DNA from: an uncultured Opitutia bacterium
GTDB lineage: Bacteria > Verrucomicrobiota > Verrucomicrobiia > Opitutales > Opitutaceae
Assembly: GCA_903840415.1 (NCBI GenBank)
Contig: CAIMFY010000110.1
Location: forward strand, 110,052 to 174,051
Direction: 5' to 3'
Length of the DNA: 64,000 nucleotides
Part shown: one piece after another, positions 38,686 through 48,486 of the stretch
Layout: the number at the start of each line of letters is the position of its first letter
Position numbering within the stretch: the first letter of the stretch is position 1
The notes under the pieces: generated by a model
The model's database searches: none
What the model saw: the letters and a program-made list of their open reading frames with translations, nothing else
Told to the model about the DNA's origin: nothing
Position numbers and translations under genes: made by a program

Positions 38686-41580
38686 TCAGGCCTTTGCCGT
38701 TTCGGCATAGGCCTCCATCCCGACACACGAGCACACGAGGTTGCGATCGCCGTAGACGTTGTCGACGCGACCGACAGCGGGCCAGAACTTGCTCGCCCGC
38801 GTGAACCGATCCGGGAACGCGGCGACTTCGCGCGAATAGGGATGCGGCCAATCGTTCGCGCAGCAGACCTTCGCCGTGTGGGGCGCATGTTTGAGCGGGT
38901 TGTTCGCCTTGTCGGAGGTGCCGCCGACCACGGCTTGAATCTCGCCGTGGATCGCGATCATCGCATCGCAGAAGCGGTCGAGTTCGGCTTTCGATTCACT
39001 CTCGGTCGGCTCGATCATCAGCGTGCCGGGCACGGGGAAAGAGAGCGTCGGCGCGTGGTAGCCGTAATCCATTAGGCGCTTCGCGGCGTCCTCGGCCTCG
39101 ACGCTATGCTTTTTCCACCCGCGCAAATCGACGATGCACTCGTGGGCGATGAGGCCGGCATTGCCGCGGTAGAGCACCGGGAAATAGGGATCGAGGCGGC
39201 GCGCGACGTAGTTGGCGTTGAGGATCGCTTTCTTCGTGGCGTCGGTCAGCCCGTCGGGGCCCATCATGCGGATATACATCCAGGAAATGACGAGGATCGA
39301 GGCGGAGCCGTAGGGCGCGGCAGAGACCGCGCCGATCGCGGACTTGTCGGAGTTGGAAGAAACGACTGGATGGCTCGGCAGGAACGGCGCGAGGTGGGCC
39401 GCCACGCCGATCGGGCCGACGCCGGGGCCGCCGCCGCCGTGCGGGATGCAGAAGGTTTTGTGGAGATTCAGGTGACAGACATCCGCGCCGATGTGGCCGG
39501 GCGACGTGAGGCCGACCTGCGCGTTCATGTTCGCACCGTCCATGTAAACCTGACCACCGCTGGCGTGGATCGCGGCGCAGATATCCTTGATCGAATCTTC
39601 GAAGACGCCGTGGGTGCTCGGGTAAGTCACCATCAACGCGGCGAGATCGTGGGCGTGCGCGGCGGCCTTGGCGCGGAGATCGGTGACGTCGATGTTGCCG
39701 TTGGTGTCACAGGCGACGGGGACGACCTTGAAGCCACACATCGCGGCACTTGCGGGATTCGTGCCGTGCGCGCTCGTCGGTATGAGGCAGATGTGGCGGT
39801 GGCCTTCGCCGCGCGACTGGTGAAACGCGCGGATGACTTGGAGGCCGGTATATTCGCCCTGTGAGCCGGCGTTGGGCTGGAGCGAGACGGCGGCGAAGCC
39901 GGTGATCTCACTGAGCCACGTCTCGAGATCGCGGAAGAGCTTTTGGTAGCCGCGCGTCTGATCGGCGGGCGCAAACGGATGGAGCGCGCCGAATTCCGGC
40001 CACGACACGGGAAACATCTCACTTGTGGCATTGAGTTTCATGGTGCAGGAGCCGAGCGAGATCATCGAGTGGACGAGCGAGAGATCCTTCGTCTCGAGGC
40101 GCTTGATGTAGCGGAGCATCTCGTGCTCGGTGTGGTAGCGATGGAAAACCGCCGCCTTGAGGAAATCACTCTGCCGGTCGTGCGGGGTGGGGAAGACGGC
40201 AAGTTGAGAGTTGAGAGTTAAGAGCTGAGCGTCGAGGCGAGCGGACTCGGTGAAGAAGGTGAGGAGCGTTTTGATTTCTTCGACGGTGGTCGTCTCGTCG
40301 AGCGAGACTGCAACGGTAGTTGCATTGACGTGGCGCAGGTTAAATTTCTTCGCGGCGGCGGCGGCGTGGACTCGGGCGGCGGCGACGTTCGAGATCGTGA
40401 GCGTGTCGAACACCGGTTCGGTGTTTACTTTTGCGCCGATGGCGCGGAGGCCGGCGGCGAGCAATTCGGTGAGGAGTTTTACGCGACGCGCAATTTTCCG
40501 CAGACCGTCGGGGCCGTGGTAGATGGCATACATCGAAGCCATCACAGCGAGGAGCACTTGCGCGGTGCAGATGTTCGACGTGGCTTTGTCGCGGCGGATG
40601 TGTTGCTCGCGGGTGCCAAGAGCGAGGCGCAGCGCGGGATCGCCCTGGGCATCTTTCGAGACGCCGACGAGACGGCCGGGCATCTGGCGTTTGAACGCAT
40701 CCTTGGTCGCGAGGAAGCCGGCGTGCGGGCCGCCGAAACCCATCGGCACGCCGAAGCGTTGCGCAGAGCCGACCGCGACATCGGCGCCGAATTCGCCCGG
40801 CGCGCGGAGCAGCGTGAGCGCGAGCAGATCGGTGGCGACGATGGTGAAGGCGCCGGCGGCGTGCGCGGCGGCGAAAAATTTTTCGAAGTCGTGGATCGAG
40901 CCCATGGTGTCGGGGTATTGCACGAGGACGCCGAAGCAATTTGCCGTCGGCGCAAACGTCCGGTGATCGCCGACGACGATCGTGATCCCGAGTGGCGTGG
41001 CGCGAGTGCGGACAATATCGAGCGTCTGCGGGTGGCAGTGTTCCGAAACGAAGAAAGTTTTGGGCGCGTCGTCGCCAGCGTTTTCGTTGAGGCGGTGGCA
41101 CATCATCATCGCCTCGGCGGCGGCGGTGCCTTCGTCGAGCATCGAGCCGTTGGCGATTTCAAGGCCGGTGAGATCGGTGACGACGGTTTGGAAATTCAGG
41201 ATCGCTTCGAGGCGGCCTTGCGAAATCTCGGCTTGGTAGGGCGTGTAGGCGGTATACCAGGCGGGGTTTTCGAAGATGTTGCGCTGGATGACGCCGGGCG
41301 TGTGGGTGCCGTAGTAGCCGGTGCCGATGGCGCTGCGGAAGATTTTGTTTTCGTCCGCGATGGCGCGGAGTTCGGCGAGCGCGGCGCTTTCGCCGGCGGC
41401 GGCGGGCAGATTGAGCGCGCGACCGAGCCGGATCTGCGGCGGCACGGCGGCGCCGATCAGCGCGTCGAGCGACGGCTGGCCGAGCGTGGCGAGAAGCGCC
41501 GCGGTCTCGGCGGAGTCGTCGCCGTGGTGACGGCGGGCAAACGAGTCGGTGGGAGCGAGCAGATCGGAGGAGGAAGCCAT
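38686..41580 (-). CDS. gcvP: Glycine dehydrogenase (decarboxylating), P-protein
   Basis: 964-residue fused-type P-protein of the glycine cleavage system, decarboxylating glycine and passing the aminomethyl group to H-protein. The start (FARRHHGDD) and [16 protein letters not shown] are typical. The C-terminal half holds the PLP lysine in [19 protein letters not shown], with SCTMKLNAT and [10 protein letters not shown] before it. Neither gcvH nor gcvT is in the window. Residues LLTLNSQL around nt 40203-40230 are encoded by a heptamer repeat, apparently extra between the halves. No glycine riboswitch was seen upstream. Confidence 0.95.
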   Translation of the reverse strand: MASSSDLLAPTDSFARRHHGDDSAETAALLATLGQPSLDALIGAAVPPQIRLGRALNLPAAAGESAALAELRAIADENKIFRSAIGTGYYGTHTPGVIQRNIFENPAWYTAYTPYQAEISQGRLEAILNFQTVVTDLTGLEIANGSMLDEGTAAAEAMMMCHRLNENAGDDAPKTFFVSEHCHPQTLDIVRTRATPLGITIVVGDHRTFAPTANCFGVLVQYPDTMGSIHDFEKFFAAAHAAGAFTIVATDLLALTLLRAPGEFGADVAVGSAQRFGVPMGFGGPHAGFLATKDAFKRQMPGRLVGVSKDAQGDPALRLALGTREQHIRRDKATSNICTAQVLLAVMASMYAIYHGPDGLRKIARRVKLLTELLAAGLRAIGAKVNTEPVFDTLTISNVAAARVHAAAAAKKFNLRHVNATTVAVSLDETTTVEEIKTLLTFFTESARLDAQLLTLNSQLAVFPTPHDRQSDFLKAAVFHRYHTEHEMLRYIKRLETKDLSLVHSMISLGSCTMKLNATSEMFPVSWPEFGALHPFAPADQTRGYQKLFRDLETWLSEITGFAAVSLQPNAGSQGEYTGLQVIRAFHQSRGEGHRHICLIPTSAHGTNPASAAMCGFKVVPVACDTNGNIDVTDLRAKAAAHAHDLAALMVTYPSTHGVFEDSIKDICAAIHASGGQVYMDGANMNAQVGLTSPGHIGADVCHLNLHKTFCIPHGGGGPGVGPIGVAAHLAPFLPSHPVVSSNSDKSAIGAVSAAPYGSASILVISWMYIRMMGPDGLTDATKKAILNANYVARRLDPYFPVLYRGNAGLIAHECIVDLRGWKKHSVEAEDAAKRLMDYGYHAPTLSFPVPGTLMIEPTESESKAELDRFCDAMIAIHGEIQAVVGGTSDKANNPLKHAPHTAKVCCANDWPHPYSREVAAFPDRFTRASKFWPAVGRVDNVYGDRNLVCSCVGMEAYAETAKA
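40203..40230. repeat. Four heptamer repeats (GTTGAGA) inside gcvP
   Basis: GTTGAGA, GTTGAGA, GTTAAGA and GCTGAGC run head to tail without gaps. On the coding strand the heptads translate to LLTLNSQL within gcvP and do not break the frame. Confidence 0.75.
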
Positions 41581-41691
41581 GGAGATCGGGCGACGGTAGG
41601 CGACAGAGGCGATCGCGCAATCGCGATTTGCGCGGACGGAGGTGGAATTAAAAATTTGTTTCCGCGGTCAAAGCGGCTCTGTTGTCGCCGC

Positions 41692-42342
41692 ATGACCAAA
41701 GCCGAGCGTGCCGCTTGGATCGATCGCCGACTCGCGGAGCTTTATCCCGCGACGCCGGTGCCGCTCGTGCATCGCGACGCGTTTACGCTGCTCGTGGCCG
41801 TGGTGTTGTCCGCGCAGTGCACCGACAAGCGCGTGAACGAAGTCACGCCGGCGCTGTTCGCGCTCGCTGACACTCCTGAGAAAATGGCGCGCGTGCCCGT
41901 CGAGGCAATCCACGCGATCATCCGGCCGTGCGGGCTGGCACCGGCGAAATCGAAGAATATCTCCGCGTTGTCGTGCCTCTTGGTCGAGCGGCACGGCGGC
42001 GCGGTGCCGCGGACGTTCGCCGAACTCGAGGCCTTGCCGGGCGTCGGCCACAAGACCGCGAGCGTGGTGATGGCACAGGCGTGGGGCGTGCCGGCGTTTC
42101 CAGTCGACACACACATCCACCGGCTCGCGCAGCGCTGGGGCTTGAGCGACGGGCGCAGCGTCGAGCAGACGGAGCGAGACTTGAAAAAGCTTTTTCCTCG
42201 TTATCACTGGAACTCGTTGCACTTGCGGATTATTTTTTATGGGCGCGGGCACTGCACGGCGCGCGGGTGTGACGGCATGGAGTGCGAGATTTGCCGCGCG
42301 CTGTTTCCGAACCGGCGCAGCGCTGTGCGCGCCAAGAAATGA
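41692..42342 (+). CDS. nth: Endonuclease III (DNA glycosylase/AP lyase)
   Basis: 216-residue base-excision repair enzyme for oxidised pyrimidines. LSAQCTDKRVNEVTPALF is typical of Nth. The helix-hairpin-helix LPGVGHKTASVV carries the catalytic lysine, and VDTHIHRLAQRWG the catalytic aspartate. The C-terminal iron-sulfur loop is unusual: HCTARGCDGMECEIC followed by RALFPN has cysteine spacing x4, x4, x2 instead of x6, x2, x5. The ATG at 41692 is clear; the open frame before it is antisense to gcvP. Divergent from gcvP. Confidence 0.92.
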   Translation: MTKAERAAWIDRRLAELYPATPVPLVHRDAFTLLVAVVLSAQCTDKRVNEVTPALFALADTPEKMARVPVEAIHAIIRPCGLAPAKSKNISALSCLLVERHGGAVPRTFAELEALPGVGHKTASVVMAQAWGVPAFPVDTHIHRLAQRWGLSDGRSVEQTERDLKKLFPRYHWNSLHLRIIFYGRGHCTARGCDGMECEICRALFPNRRSAVRAKK

Positions 42343-42423
42343 CCAGCGGTCCATGGCAAAGCGTGCGCAGGCTCGGCCAAGGTGCGCGGAGCGGCGGCGA
42401 CGCAGCGGGTGTAGCTTTCGAGT

Positions 42424-42633
42424 ATGAACCTTCCCTCCCATCCGCTTGCGCGGCTGTCCCGGTTCGAACGCCGGTTTCTCGGCATCGCCTGGCTCGTGAT
42501 TGTGGCGAAGTGCTTCGTAGTGGGCTGGGCGATCCCGCACTACCATGTGCCGATCACTCCTGCCATCATCATCGGACCGACTCTCTTCTTCGCCGGGCTC
42601 GTGACGGTGCTCTGGACGACGCACCACGAGTGA
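42424..42633 (+). CDS. Small hypothetical membrane protein
   Basis: 69 residues with two hydrophobic spans (FLGIAWLVIVAKCFVVGWAI and AIIIGPTLFFAGLVTVLW) and a basic N-terminus. No recognisable family. It starts 81 bp after nth on the same strand. Coding is plausible from membrane topology and high third-position GC, but homologues were not checked. Confidence 0.5.
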   Translation: MNLPSHPLARLSRFERRFLGIAWLVIVAKCFVVGWAIPHYHVPITPAIIIGPTLFFAGLVTVLWTTHHE

Positions 42634-42753
42634 GTCGCCATCCGCCGCAGCCGGGTCACGGCTTTTCGGTTTGAATGCACCCATGTTTCCCGCGTGGTTC
42701 GGCGCGCTGGCCGACAATCGCGAAACCAAACTGGAACGGCGGGTCGGCCGGAG

Positions 42754-42790
42754 TTGAAAAAAGTAAACCTCCCGGAGTTACCCGAGAGGT
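42754..42790 (-). terminator. Rho-independent terminator of the chemoreceptor gene
   Basis: On the minus strand, ACCTCTCGG-GTAACT-CCGGGAGGT (9 bp with one G-U pair) is followed by TTTACTTTTTTC. It lies 25 nt after the chemoreceptor stop. Confidence 0.8.
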
Positions 42791-42815
42791 GTCGTTACTT
42801 TACTTCAAACCCCAT

Positions 42816-44777
42816 TTACACAAAAGCGATATCGTCTTCCGTTTTCCCAGCGCGGACCTTGGCCGGAGAGGGACAAGCGGGCGACTTGATGGCATGGGAA
42901 ACGGAGCCGTTTACGCGGTGGTCAGGAGTTTTTACGACGGCACGGCTCGGAGCCGAGGTTGATTCAATGCTGAGACCGACGAGCGCGGCCAGTTGATTCG
43001 CGGACGCGCGGAGCTCCTCGGACTGAGCGCTGAGCTCTTCGGAGGCGCTGGCAGTTTCCTCGGCGTTCGCGGCGTTGGACTGGGTGACTTGGTCGAGCTG
43101 CCGGATCGCGGTGTTGATTTGATCGATGCCGGCGCTCTGTTCGGTGGAGGCCGTCGAGACTTGGGCGACGAGGGCGTCGACCTGACGGGCCTTTTCGAGA
43201 ATCTGCGTGAGGCAGGTGCCGACCAGCACGGAGAGCTCGACGCCCTGTTCGCTGCGGCTGGTGGCCTCGGTGATTTTGTCGGCGGTTTCCTTGGCGGCGA
43301 CCGCGCAACGTTGGGCCAGCGTGCGGACTTCGTCGGCGACGACCGCGAATCCGGCACCGGCTTCGCCGGCGCGCGCGGCTTCGACGGCGGCGTTGAGAGC
43401 GAGGATGTTGGTTTGAAACGCGATTTCGTCGATGGTCTTGAGGATTTTCGAGATGTCCGACGACGACTGGCGGATGGCCTGCATCGCGTTTTGCATCTTC
43501 TCCATTTCGGAGGAACCGCGCTCGGCAGCGGTCCGCGCTTCGTCGGCGGAATTCTTGGCGGCGGAGGCGTTTTCCGCGTTGTGCTTGGTGGTGCTCGAAA
43601 GCTCCTCCAGCGAGGAACTGATTTCCTCCAGTGAGGCAGCTTGTTCGCTCGAGCCCTCGGCGAGCGATTGGCTGGCGGACGACACTTGGCCGGACGCGGC
43701 GGCGACTTGCATCGAGCCTTGCGTGAGAGTCTGGGAGGTGGCGGAGAGCACGCGGTTGATGCCGCGGACGATGAGGATGCCGGAGCCGATGCTGATGACA
43801 GCGGCCAGGATGAGTCCCACCAAGACCTTGAAGGACGACGAGGCGAGATTGTCGGCGGCCTCGCGGGAGAAAGTCAGCGTGCGCTCGATGGATTTCCCCA
43901 TCAGAGTGTTGACGACGCCGTCGAATTCGTCGGCGGCTTTCAAGCGCTGGGCGCCGATTTGTTTGTTTTGCGCAAAATTGCGCACGATGGACTCGATGCC
44001 GGCGTGGTACTCGTTGGCCGATTTCTTTACTGCTTCGAGTTGGATGCGGTTGTCTTCCTGCTTCGTGGTAGTGAGCAGGTTCGCGCGCTGGCTCTCGATT
44101 TGTGCAAACAGCGGCAGGGCCGCTTCAACAAACTGCGGATCTCGCAGGGCCTGAGACTTGAAGTTGGCGATGCGGATGGCGTTCCCAAGATCAAGAACCT
44201 TACCGCCTTCTACGCCCTTGAGGCGGCGCTCTTCGAGCTGCTCCTTCGGCAGCCCGGCAGCAATTTCGCTCGCGAGCTTTTGATCCTGCGAGTCGACGTA
44301 GGTGGAGATTTCCTTAATGAAGGCCGTACCAGCGTCGTCGAGCCGCGCCCGGATTTGAATCAGTTCGGCCATGTTTTCGCGGGTGGCATCGAAACCGGCG
44401 CGGTAATCTTTCAGCGCCTCGTCAGCGGCTTTGATGCCGTCGCGCAGTGCGATGAGTTCGGGGTGTTCGCCGCTGAGTTTGCGCGCCTCATCGAGGGCGC
44501 TCGAGACGCGGGCGAGGTTCTTATTGGCCAGCTCGAGCTGCGCCGCATCGCCGGTGAGGCCGAAGGTGCGCACGGCGAGCTGCGTGGCGGCCGAAGCATC
44601 GTTGAGCTTGTCCGCGACATCAGCCTGCGGGGCGACAGCACCGGCAAGGAAGGTGGCGCCAGTGGACGCCGTGCGCATGTGATAAATCGCAAAGAGCCCG
44701 ATGGCGGCTGAGAGGACGACAAGGAAGACAAAACCGGCATTGATCCGGCGCGAGATCGTGAAGCTAGTGGTAATCAT
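42816..44777 (-). CDS. Methyl-accepting chemotaxis protein
   Basis: 653 residues. TM1 is near residues 8-30 ([21 protein letters not shown]), followed by a helical periplasmic sensor of about 290 residues, then TM2 ([22 protein letters not shown]). The HAMP region is very short. A signalling domain follows, with hairpin tip [41 protein letters not shown]. Clusters of Glu/Gln/Ala-Ser before and after the tip are candidate methylation sites. There is no NWETF-type tail. The ATG at 44777 is preferred to a GTG at 44810. The ligand is unknown; other chemotaxis genes are not in the window. Confidence 0.92.
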   Translation of the reverse strand: MITTSFTISRRINAGFVFLVVLSAAIGLFAIYHMRTASTGATFLAGAVAPQADVADKLNDASAATQLAVRTFGLTGDAAQLELANKNLARVSSALDEARKLSGEHPELIALRDGIKAADEALKDYRAGFDATRENMAELIQIRARLDDAGTAFIKEISTYVDSQDQKLASEIAAGLPKEQLEERRLKGVEGGKVLDLGNAIRIANFKSQALRDPQFVEAALPLFAQIESQRANLLTTTKQEDNRIQLEAVKKSANEYHAGIESIVRNFAQNKQIGAQRLKAADEFDGVVNTLMGKSIERTLTFSREAADNLASSSFKVLVGLILAAVISIGSGILIVRGINRVLSATSQTLTQGSMQVAAASGQVSSASQSLAEGSSEQAASLEEISSSLEELSSTTKHNAENASAAKNSADEARTAAERGSSEMEKMQNAMQAIRQSSSDISKILKTIDEIAFQTNILALNAAVEAARAGEAGAGFAVVADEVRTLAQRCAVAAKETADKITEATSRSEQGVELSVLVGTCLTQILEKARQVDALVAQVSTASTEQSAGIDQINTAIRQLDQVTQSNAANAEETASASEELSAQSEELRASANQLAALVGLSIESTSAPSRAVVKTPDHRVNGSVSHAIKSPACPSPAKVRAGKTEDDIAFV

Positions 44778-45059
44778 GGAGGGTGGATTGATCCGGCGAT
44801 GTGGGCGCACGGAGCATGGTCTAATACACGTCTCAACGGTTGGATCTCTTGAGGGTGATAAGCCGCCTCGGATCGGAAGAAAGCTCCGCTAATTAGCCAT
44901 GGTAGGGAAACGCGGCGCAGATTTTGTCAGGGATTGGAAGCAGGTGGCGTCCGGCGATCGCAACATCTGCACGGGGTGTTTTTTGCCAAAGTCTGGTTGA
45001 AGGTGGACAAACCGTGCGCAGTCCACACCGCCCCATGGCCGATAGAGTGACGCAGAGAC

Positions 45060-47654
45060 ATGCGTTCCCTTTTGGCTCCAGTCCCGATGGCGACTCGTAT
45101 CGCCGGCACCTATGCGCTCATCGGCAGCGCTTGGATCGTGATCAGCGACGGCGTGATGGTGAAGATTTCTCAGAGCTCGAATCTCGTGTGGCTCGAGGAT
45201 TCGGTGAAGGGACTGCTGTTCGTCGCCGTGACAGCGCTGCTGCTCCATACTGCGATTCGGCGCATGGTCGGGCGGTTCGAGTCGGTGGAGGCGGCGCTGC
45301 GCGCCAGCGATGAGCGGCTGAAGTTCGCCCTGGAGGGAGTGGGCGACGGAGTGTGGGATTGGGACGGCGAAACCAAGAAGACCTATTTTTCACCGCGCTG
45401 GAAAGCGATGCTCGGCCACACCGAATCCGAGATCGGCGACGACAACGACGAGTGGGAAAACCGCATCCATCCCGACGACCGCGCCAACGCATTCGAACAA
45501 ATCCGGCGGCACTACGCCGGGGAATCCGAGATTTTTCGTTGCGAGCACCGGCTGCGGACGAAGAGCGGCGCCTACCTCTGGGTGTTGTCCCGCGGGCGGG
45601 TGGTGCTGCGCGCACCTGACGGCCGGCCGCTGCGCGCCATCGGCACCCACGCCGACATCTCGGCGCGCAAGTCCGCCGAGGCGCGCATGCAAGATGCACT
45701 GGCATTCAACGAAACGATCCTGCGGTCGGCGCCGGTGCCGATCCTGACCTATCGCACCGACGGCTCGGTGGTGAGCGCCAACGCCGCCGCGATCCAGTTT
45801 GTCGGGGCCGACCTCGCGACCGTGATGCACCAGAATTTCCGGCAGTTGGAATCGTGGAAGACGTTCGGCCTGCTGGCGGCGGCCGACAGCGCCCTGAACG
45901 AGAACAAAATATTCACTCGCGAGGGTCGCTACGTGACCACGTTTGGCCGCCACAATTGGAGCGAGATGACCTTTGCGCCGTTTACCCATGACGGCGAGCA
46001 ACGGCTGCTGCTCATCGTGCGCGATCTCACCCAGCATCACTCGGCGATCGAGCGGCTGGAGTTGTTGCACGCGGCCCTAGAGGCGACGCCCACCGGCTGG
46101 GTGGTGACGGGTGCCGACGGCATGATCGAGTGGGCCAATGCCGGCTTCACGAAGCTGACCGGCTACCGGCTCGACGAAGTTGTGGGTCGGAAGCCCAGCG
46201 TCCTGAAATCGGACCGGCATCCCGTCGGCTTCTACGCCAACCTGTGGCAGACCGTGAAAGACGGCCGCATCTGGCAGGGGCAAATCTGTAACCGACGCAA
46301 GGATGGCACCCTCTACTACGAACGCATGACCATTGCGCCGGTGCGGGACGACAGCGGAGTGATCGCGCACTTCGTGGCGATGAAGGAGGACATCACTGGA
46401 CAGCACGACCTCGAGCAGCAGCTCGCGCGTTCGCAGCGCCTCGAGAGCATCGGACTCCTCGCCAGCGGCATCGCCCATGATCTGAACAACATGCTCTCAC
46501 CGATCGTGCTGTCCGTGGGTCTCATCAAGGAGCGCCACAAGGATCGGGAGACCGTCCAGCTGCTAGACTTGATGCAGGCCGCGGCGCAACGCGGCGCCGG
46601 CGTCGTGCAGCAGGTGTTGACCTTTGCCCGCGGCGTGGAGGGCGAGCGAATGACCATCGACGTGCGGCCGCTCGTCAAAGAACTCGCCCAACTCGCCCGC
46701 GAAACGTTTCCCCGCGAAATCCGCGTCGTGCTCGAAGTGTCGGCGGTCGCCTTGTTCGTCGAGGGCGACGTCACGCCGCTCCACCAAGTGCTCCTCAACC
46801 TTGCGGTCAACGCGCGCGATGCCATGCCGGATGGTGGCGTGCTCACGCTGCGGGCGCAGGCCGTGAAATTGGACGAAGCGGCAGCTCGGCTCGCGCCCGG
46901 AGGCCGGGCGGGCGATTACGTGAAGCTGGGCGTGGCCGACACCGGAGCGGGCATCCCGCCGGAAATTTTGGAGCATATCTTCGAACCGTTTTTCACGACG
47001 AAACCGCGTGGCAAAGGCACGGGACTCGGATTGTCCACCGTCTATGGCATCGTCCGCAGTCACGAAGGCTTCGTGGATGTTCGCTCGAAAGTTGGGGAGG
47101 GCACCGAATTCAGCGTGTTGTTGCCCGCCAGCCGGACGGCGGTCACGGCGGCGCCGATACGACCTGCACACGGCTCCGTGATCGACGGGGCCGGGCGCCG
47201 GGTGCTCGTCGTGGACGACGAAGCCAGCGTCCGCGATGTCACGGAGCGGGTGTTGCGCCGGAGAGGCTTTGCGGTGGTGACGGCTAGTGGTGGAACCGAG
47301 GCGATGACGCTGCTGAGCGAAAAGCCGGAAGATTTTTTTGCAGTCATTACTGATCTGATGATGCCCGGCATGAATGGCTACGCGCTCGCCCGCGAAATCC
47401 GTCAACGCTCGCCCGCGCTACCCATCATCGTCGCATCGGGCATGGTCGGAGAGGCGAAGGCGGGCGAAGATCGGGCCGCGCTGGCGGCGATCGGTGTGCG
47501 CACGGTGTTGAACAAGCCGTTTGCGGAGGCCGACCTGCTCGAAGCGCTGCAATCGGTGATGGGCGCGCCGGCGCTCGATGCCCCTCTGGCACCGGGAGTA
47601 TCCGCCGAGCGGGCGCGAGTGATCGAACTAACTCGGCGGCAAAACAAAGATTGA
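45060..47654 (+). CDS. Hybrid sensor histidine kinase, 3 PAS + receiver
   Basis: 864 residues. Two N-terminal membrane segments (about 12-30 and 48-65) are followed by three PAS domains (roughly 85-205, 212-330, 335-455), the third with [24 protein letters not shown] and a PAC-like [10 protein letters not shown]. HisKA has the H-box [13 protein letters not shown]. The ATPase domain has [27 protein letters not shown] and [12 protein letters not shown]. The C-terminal receiver (from about 700) has VVDDEAS, phospho-acceptor [10 protein letters not shown] and LNKPF. No separate response regulator is adjacent, so output may pass through another protein. Redox or light sensing is possible, but no heme or flavin residue is certain. 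Confidence 0.93.
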   Translation: MRSLLAPVPMATRIAGTYALIGSAWIVISDGVMVKISQSSNLVWLEDSVKGLLFVAVTALLLHTAIRRMVGRFESVEAALRASDERLKFALEGVGDGVWDWDGETKKTYFSPRWKAMLGHTESEIGDDNDEWENRIHPDDRANAFEQIRRHYAGESEIFRCEHRLRTKSGAYLWVLSRGRVVLRAPDGRPLRAIGTHADISARKSAEARMQDALAFNETILRSAPVPILTYRTDGSVVSANAAAIQFVGADLATVMHQNFRQLESWKTFGLLAAADSALNENKIFTREGRYVTTFGRHNWSEMTFAPFTHDGEQRLLLIVRDLTQHHSAIERLELLHAALEATPTGWVVTGADGMIEWANAGFTKLTGYRLDEVVGRKPSVLKSDRHPVGFYANLWQTVKDGRIWQGQICNRRKDGTLYYERMTIAPVRDDSGVIAHFVAMKEDITGQHDLEQQLARSQRLESIGLLASGIAHDLNNMLSPIVLSVGLIKERHKDRETVQLLDLMQAAAQRGAGVVQQVLTFARGVEGERMTIDVRPLVKELAQLARETFPREIRVVLEVSAVALFVEGDVTPLHQVLLNLAVNARDAMPDGGVLTLRAQAVKLDEAAARLAPGGRAGDYVKLGVADTGAGIPPEILEHIFEPFFTTKPRGKGTGLGLSTVYGIVRSHEGFVDVRSKVGEGTEFSVLLPASRTAVTAAPIRPAHGSVIDGAGRRVLVVDDEASVRDVTERVLRRRGFAVVTASGGTEAMTLLSEKPEDFFAVITDLMMPGMNGYALAREIRQRSPALPIIVASGMVGEAKAGEDRAALAAIGVRTVLNKPFAEADLLEALQSVMGAPALDAPLAPGVSAERARVIELTRRQNKD

Positions 47655-47693
47655 TTTCGAGAGGGCCGCTCCTAACCGTCTGCGGTTCGTTTT

Positions 47694-47767
47694 GGACGCT
47701 TAGCTCAGTTGGTTAGAGCACCTGCTTCACACGCAGGGGGTCGCCGGTTCGAGTCCGGCAGCGTCCA
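47694..47767 (+). tRNA. tRNA-Val (anticodon CAC)
   Basis: 74-nt cloverleaf. The acceptor GGACGCT pairs with AGCGTCC, the D-arm is GCTC...GCAC-like, and the anticodon stem CCTGC/GCAGG encloses TTCACAC with CAC at 47728-47730. The T-arm is GCCGG-TTCGAGT-CCGGC and the discriminator is A; CCA is not encoded. It reads GUG codons. Its 3' 17 bp recur at 48460-48476. Confidence 0.97.
47751..47767 (+). repeat. 17-bp direct repeat, copy 1 (tRNA-Val 3' end)
   Basis: GAGTCCGGCAGCGTCCA, the 3' end of tRNA-Val. It is repeated exactly at 48460-48476 beyond the toxin-antitoxin genes, a typical position for one end (att) of an integrated element. Confidence 0.8.
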
Positions 47768-47815
47768 GGATGATATGTTGGCCTCATTAAGAGGGCGGAT
47801 GCATGATTGACTGGT

Positions 47816-47840
47816 GAGCAATTTCGAGCATTATTGAGCA
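47816..47840 (+). promoter_or_regulatory. Three GAGCA direct repeats, 10-bp period, before the antitoxin
   Basis: GAGCA occurs at 47816, 47826 and 47836, exactly one helical turn apart, with AT-rich spacers, ending 2 nt before the antitoxin ATG. Such phased repeats on one DNA face fit a cooperative operator for a ribbon-helix-helix RelB-type protein. Function is inferred. Confidence 0.45.
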
Positions 47841-47842
47841 TC

Positions 47843-48109
47843 ATGACACCACAGACTACGCTTTTTCGCGCCCGTGTCCCCACCCGCCGCCTTCGCAAGG
47901 CAGAAATTGTTCTTTCGCGCCTCGGCCTAAAGCCGAGCGATGCCTTCAACATGTTCTTGGCGAAAATCGAAGACGAAGATGACTTTCCTTTCGATGTGCG
48001 GCGAGACGAGACGGCTGAGCTCATGCAGAATCCCGAATTTATGGCGCACCTCGAAAAGATCCGCGCCGGCAAGGTGCGCTACGTCGATTTGAAAGATCTC
48101 CCGGCGTGA
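47843..48109 (+). CDS. RelB/DinJ-family antitoxin
   Basis: 88 residues. The N-terminal ribbon-helix-helix region (TTLFRARVPTRRLRKAEIVLSRLGLKPSDAFNMFLAKIE) looks like DinJ/RelB and should bind its own promoter. The C-terminal DEDDFPFDV...LEKIRAGKVRYVDL part would wrap and neutralise the toxin. The ATG at 47843 is preferred to an upstream frame at 47807 because family similarity begins there. The stop (TGA) overlaps the toxin GTG. Lies in a small island bounded by copies of the tRNA-Val 3' end, with AT-richer sequence than its neighbours. Confidence 0.85.
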   Translation: MTPQTTLFRARVPTRRLRKAEIVLSRLGLKPSDAFNMFLAKIEDEDDFPFDVRRDETAELMQNPEFMAHLEKIRAGKVRYVDLKDLPA

Positions 48110-48372
48110 AGGTTTCGCTCCAAGTCGCCGAGGCCCTCAGGGCACTTCATCCGGGAGTCAGAAAGGACATTCGCCGCGCTCTCGATGATCTCGATGCTGG
48201 CAAGAAACGCGACGTGCGTGCGCTTAAAAAAACTCTTGTTGGATATTATCGACTCCGCGTTGGAAAATACCGCGTTATTTTCCGCTTCGATGCTGCCACT
48301 GGCGAGATCAGGGCTGAATTTCTTGAACCTAGAGAATTGATCTATAAGACCTTCCGGAATCCGGAGTGTTGA
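48106..48372 (+). CDS. RelE/ParE-family toxin
   Basis: 88 residues starting at GTG, which overlaps the antitoxin stop in GTGA. The RelE-type core LVGYYRLRVGKYRVIFRFD, with basic residues, matches mRNA interferases of the RelE superfamily. These bind the ribosome and cut mRNA when free of antitoxin; some relatives (ParE) target gyrase instead, and the sequence does not decide. Size and order (antitoxin first) are standard type II. Confidence 0.87.
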   Translation: MKVSLQVAEALRALHPGVRKDIRRALDDLDAGKKRDVRALKKTLVGYYRLRVGKYRVIFRFDAATGEIRAEFLEPRELIYKTFRNPEC

Positions 48373-48459
48373 GCGCCGCCGGCACGTTTAGCTGCGGCTA
48401 ATGAAACGGAGCGGGACAACCAAACAGCAACCGTCGCTTAGCCTACCTCTGTAGCGTAG

Positions 48460-48476
48460 GAGTCCGGCAGCGTCCA
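48460..48476 (+). repeat. 17-bp direct repeat, copy 2 (tRNA-Val 3'-end duplicate)
   Basis: Exact copy of tRNA-Val positions 47751-47767. CGCTTAGC at 48435-48442 also matches the tRNA 5' part, so this may be either an att half or a shrunken second tRNA gene. The intervening 47768-48459 segment holds only the toxin-antitoxin pair. Confidence 0.8.
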
Positions 48477-48486
48477 CCATCTCAAT

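Noticed and set aside
40330..41691. Long N-terminal extension of endonuclease III
   Set aside because: The 454 extra codons are antisense to gcvP; Nth similarity begins exactly at the ATG at 41692.
41581..41691. Possible glycine riboswitch upstream of gcvP
   Set aside because: No conserved glycine aptamer core or tandem structure is visible in the 111-bp spacer.
44778..45059. Hidden gene or RNA in the 282-bp gap between the chemoreceptor and hybrid kinase
   Set aside because: No coding pattern, hairpin with T run or known RNA motif was seen; most likely it only holds divergent promoters.
47655..48486. Prophage or larger genomic island at tRNA-Val
   Set aside because: No integrase, phage or conjugation gene in the window; the bounded segment is only about 0.7 kb.
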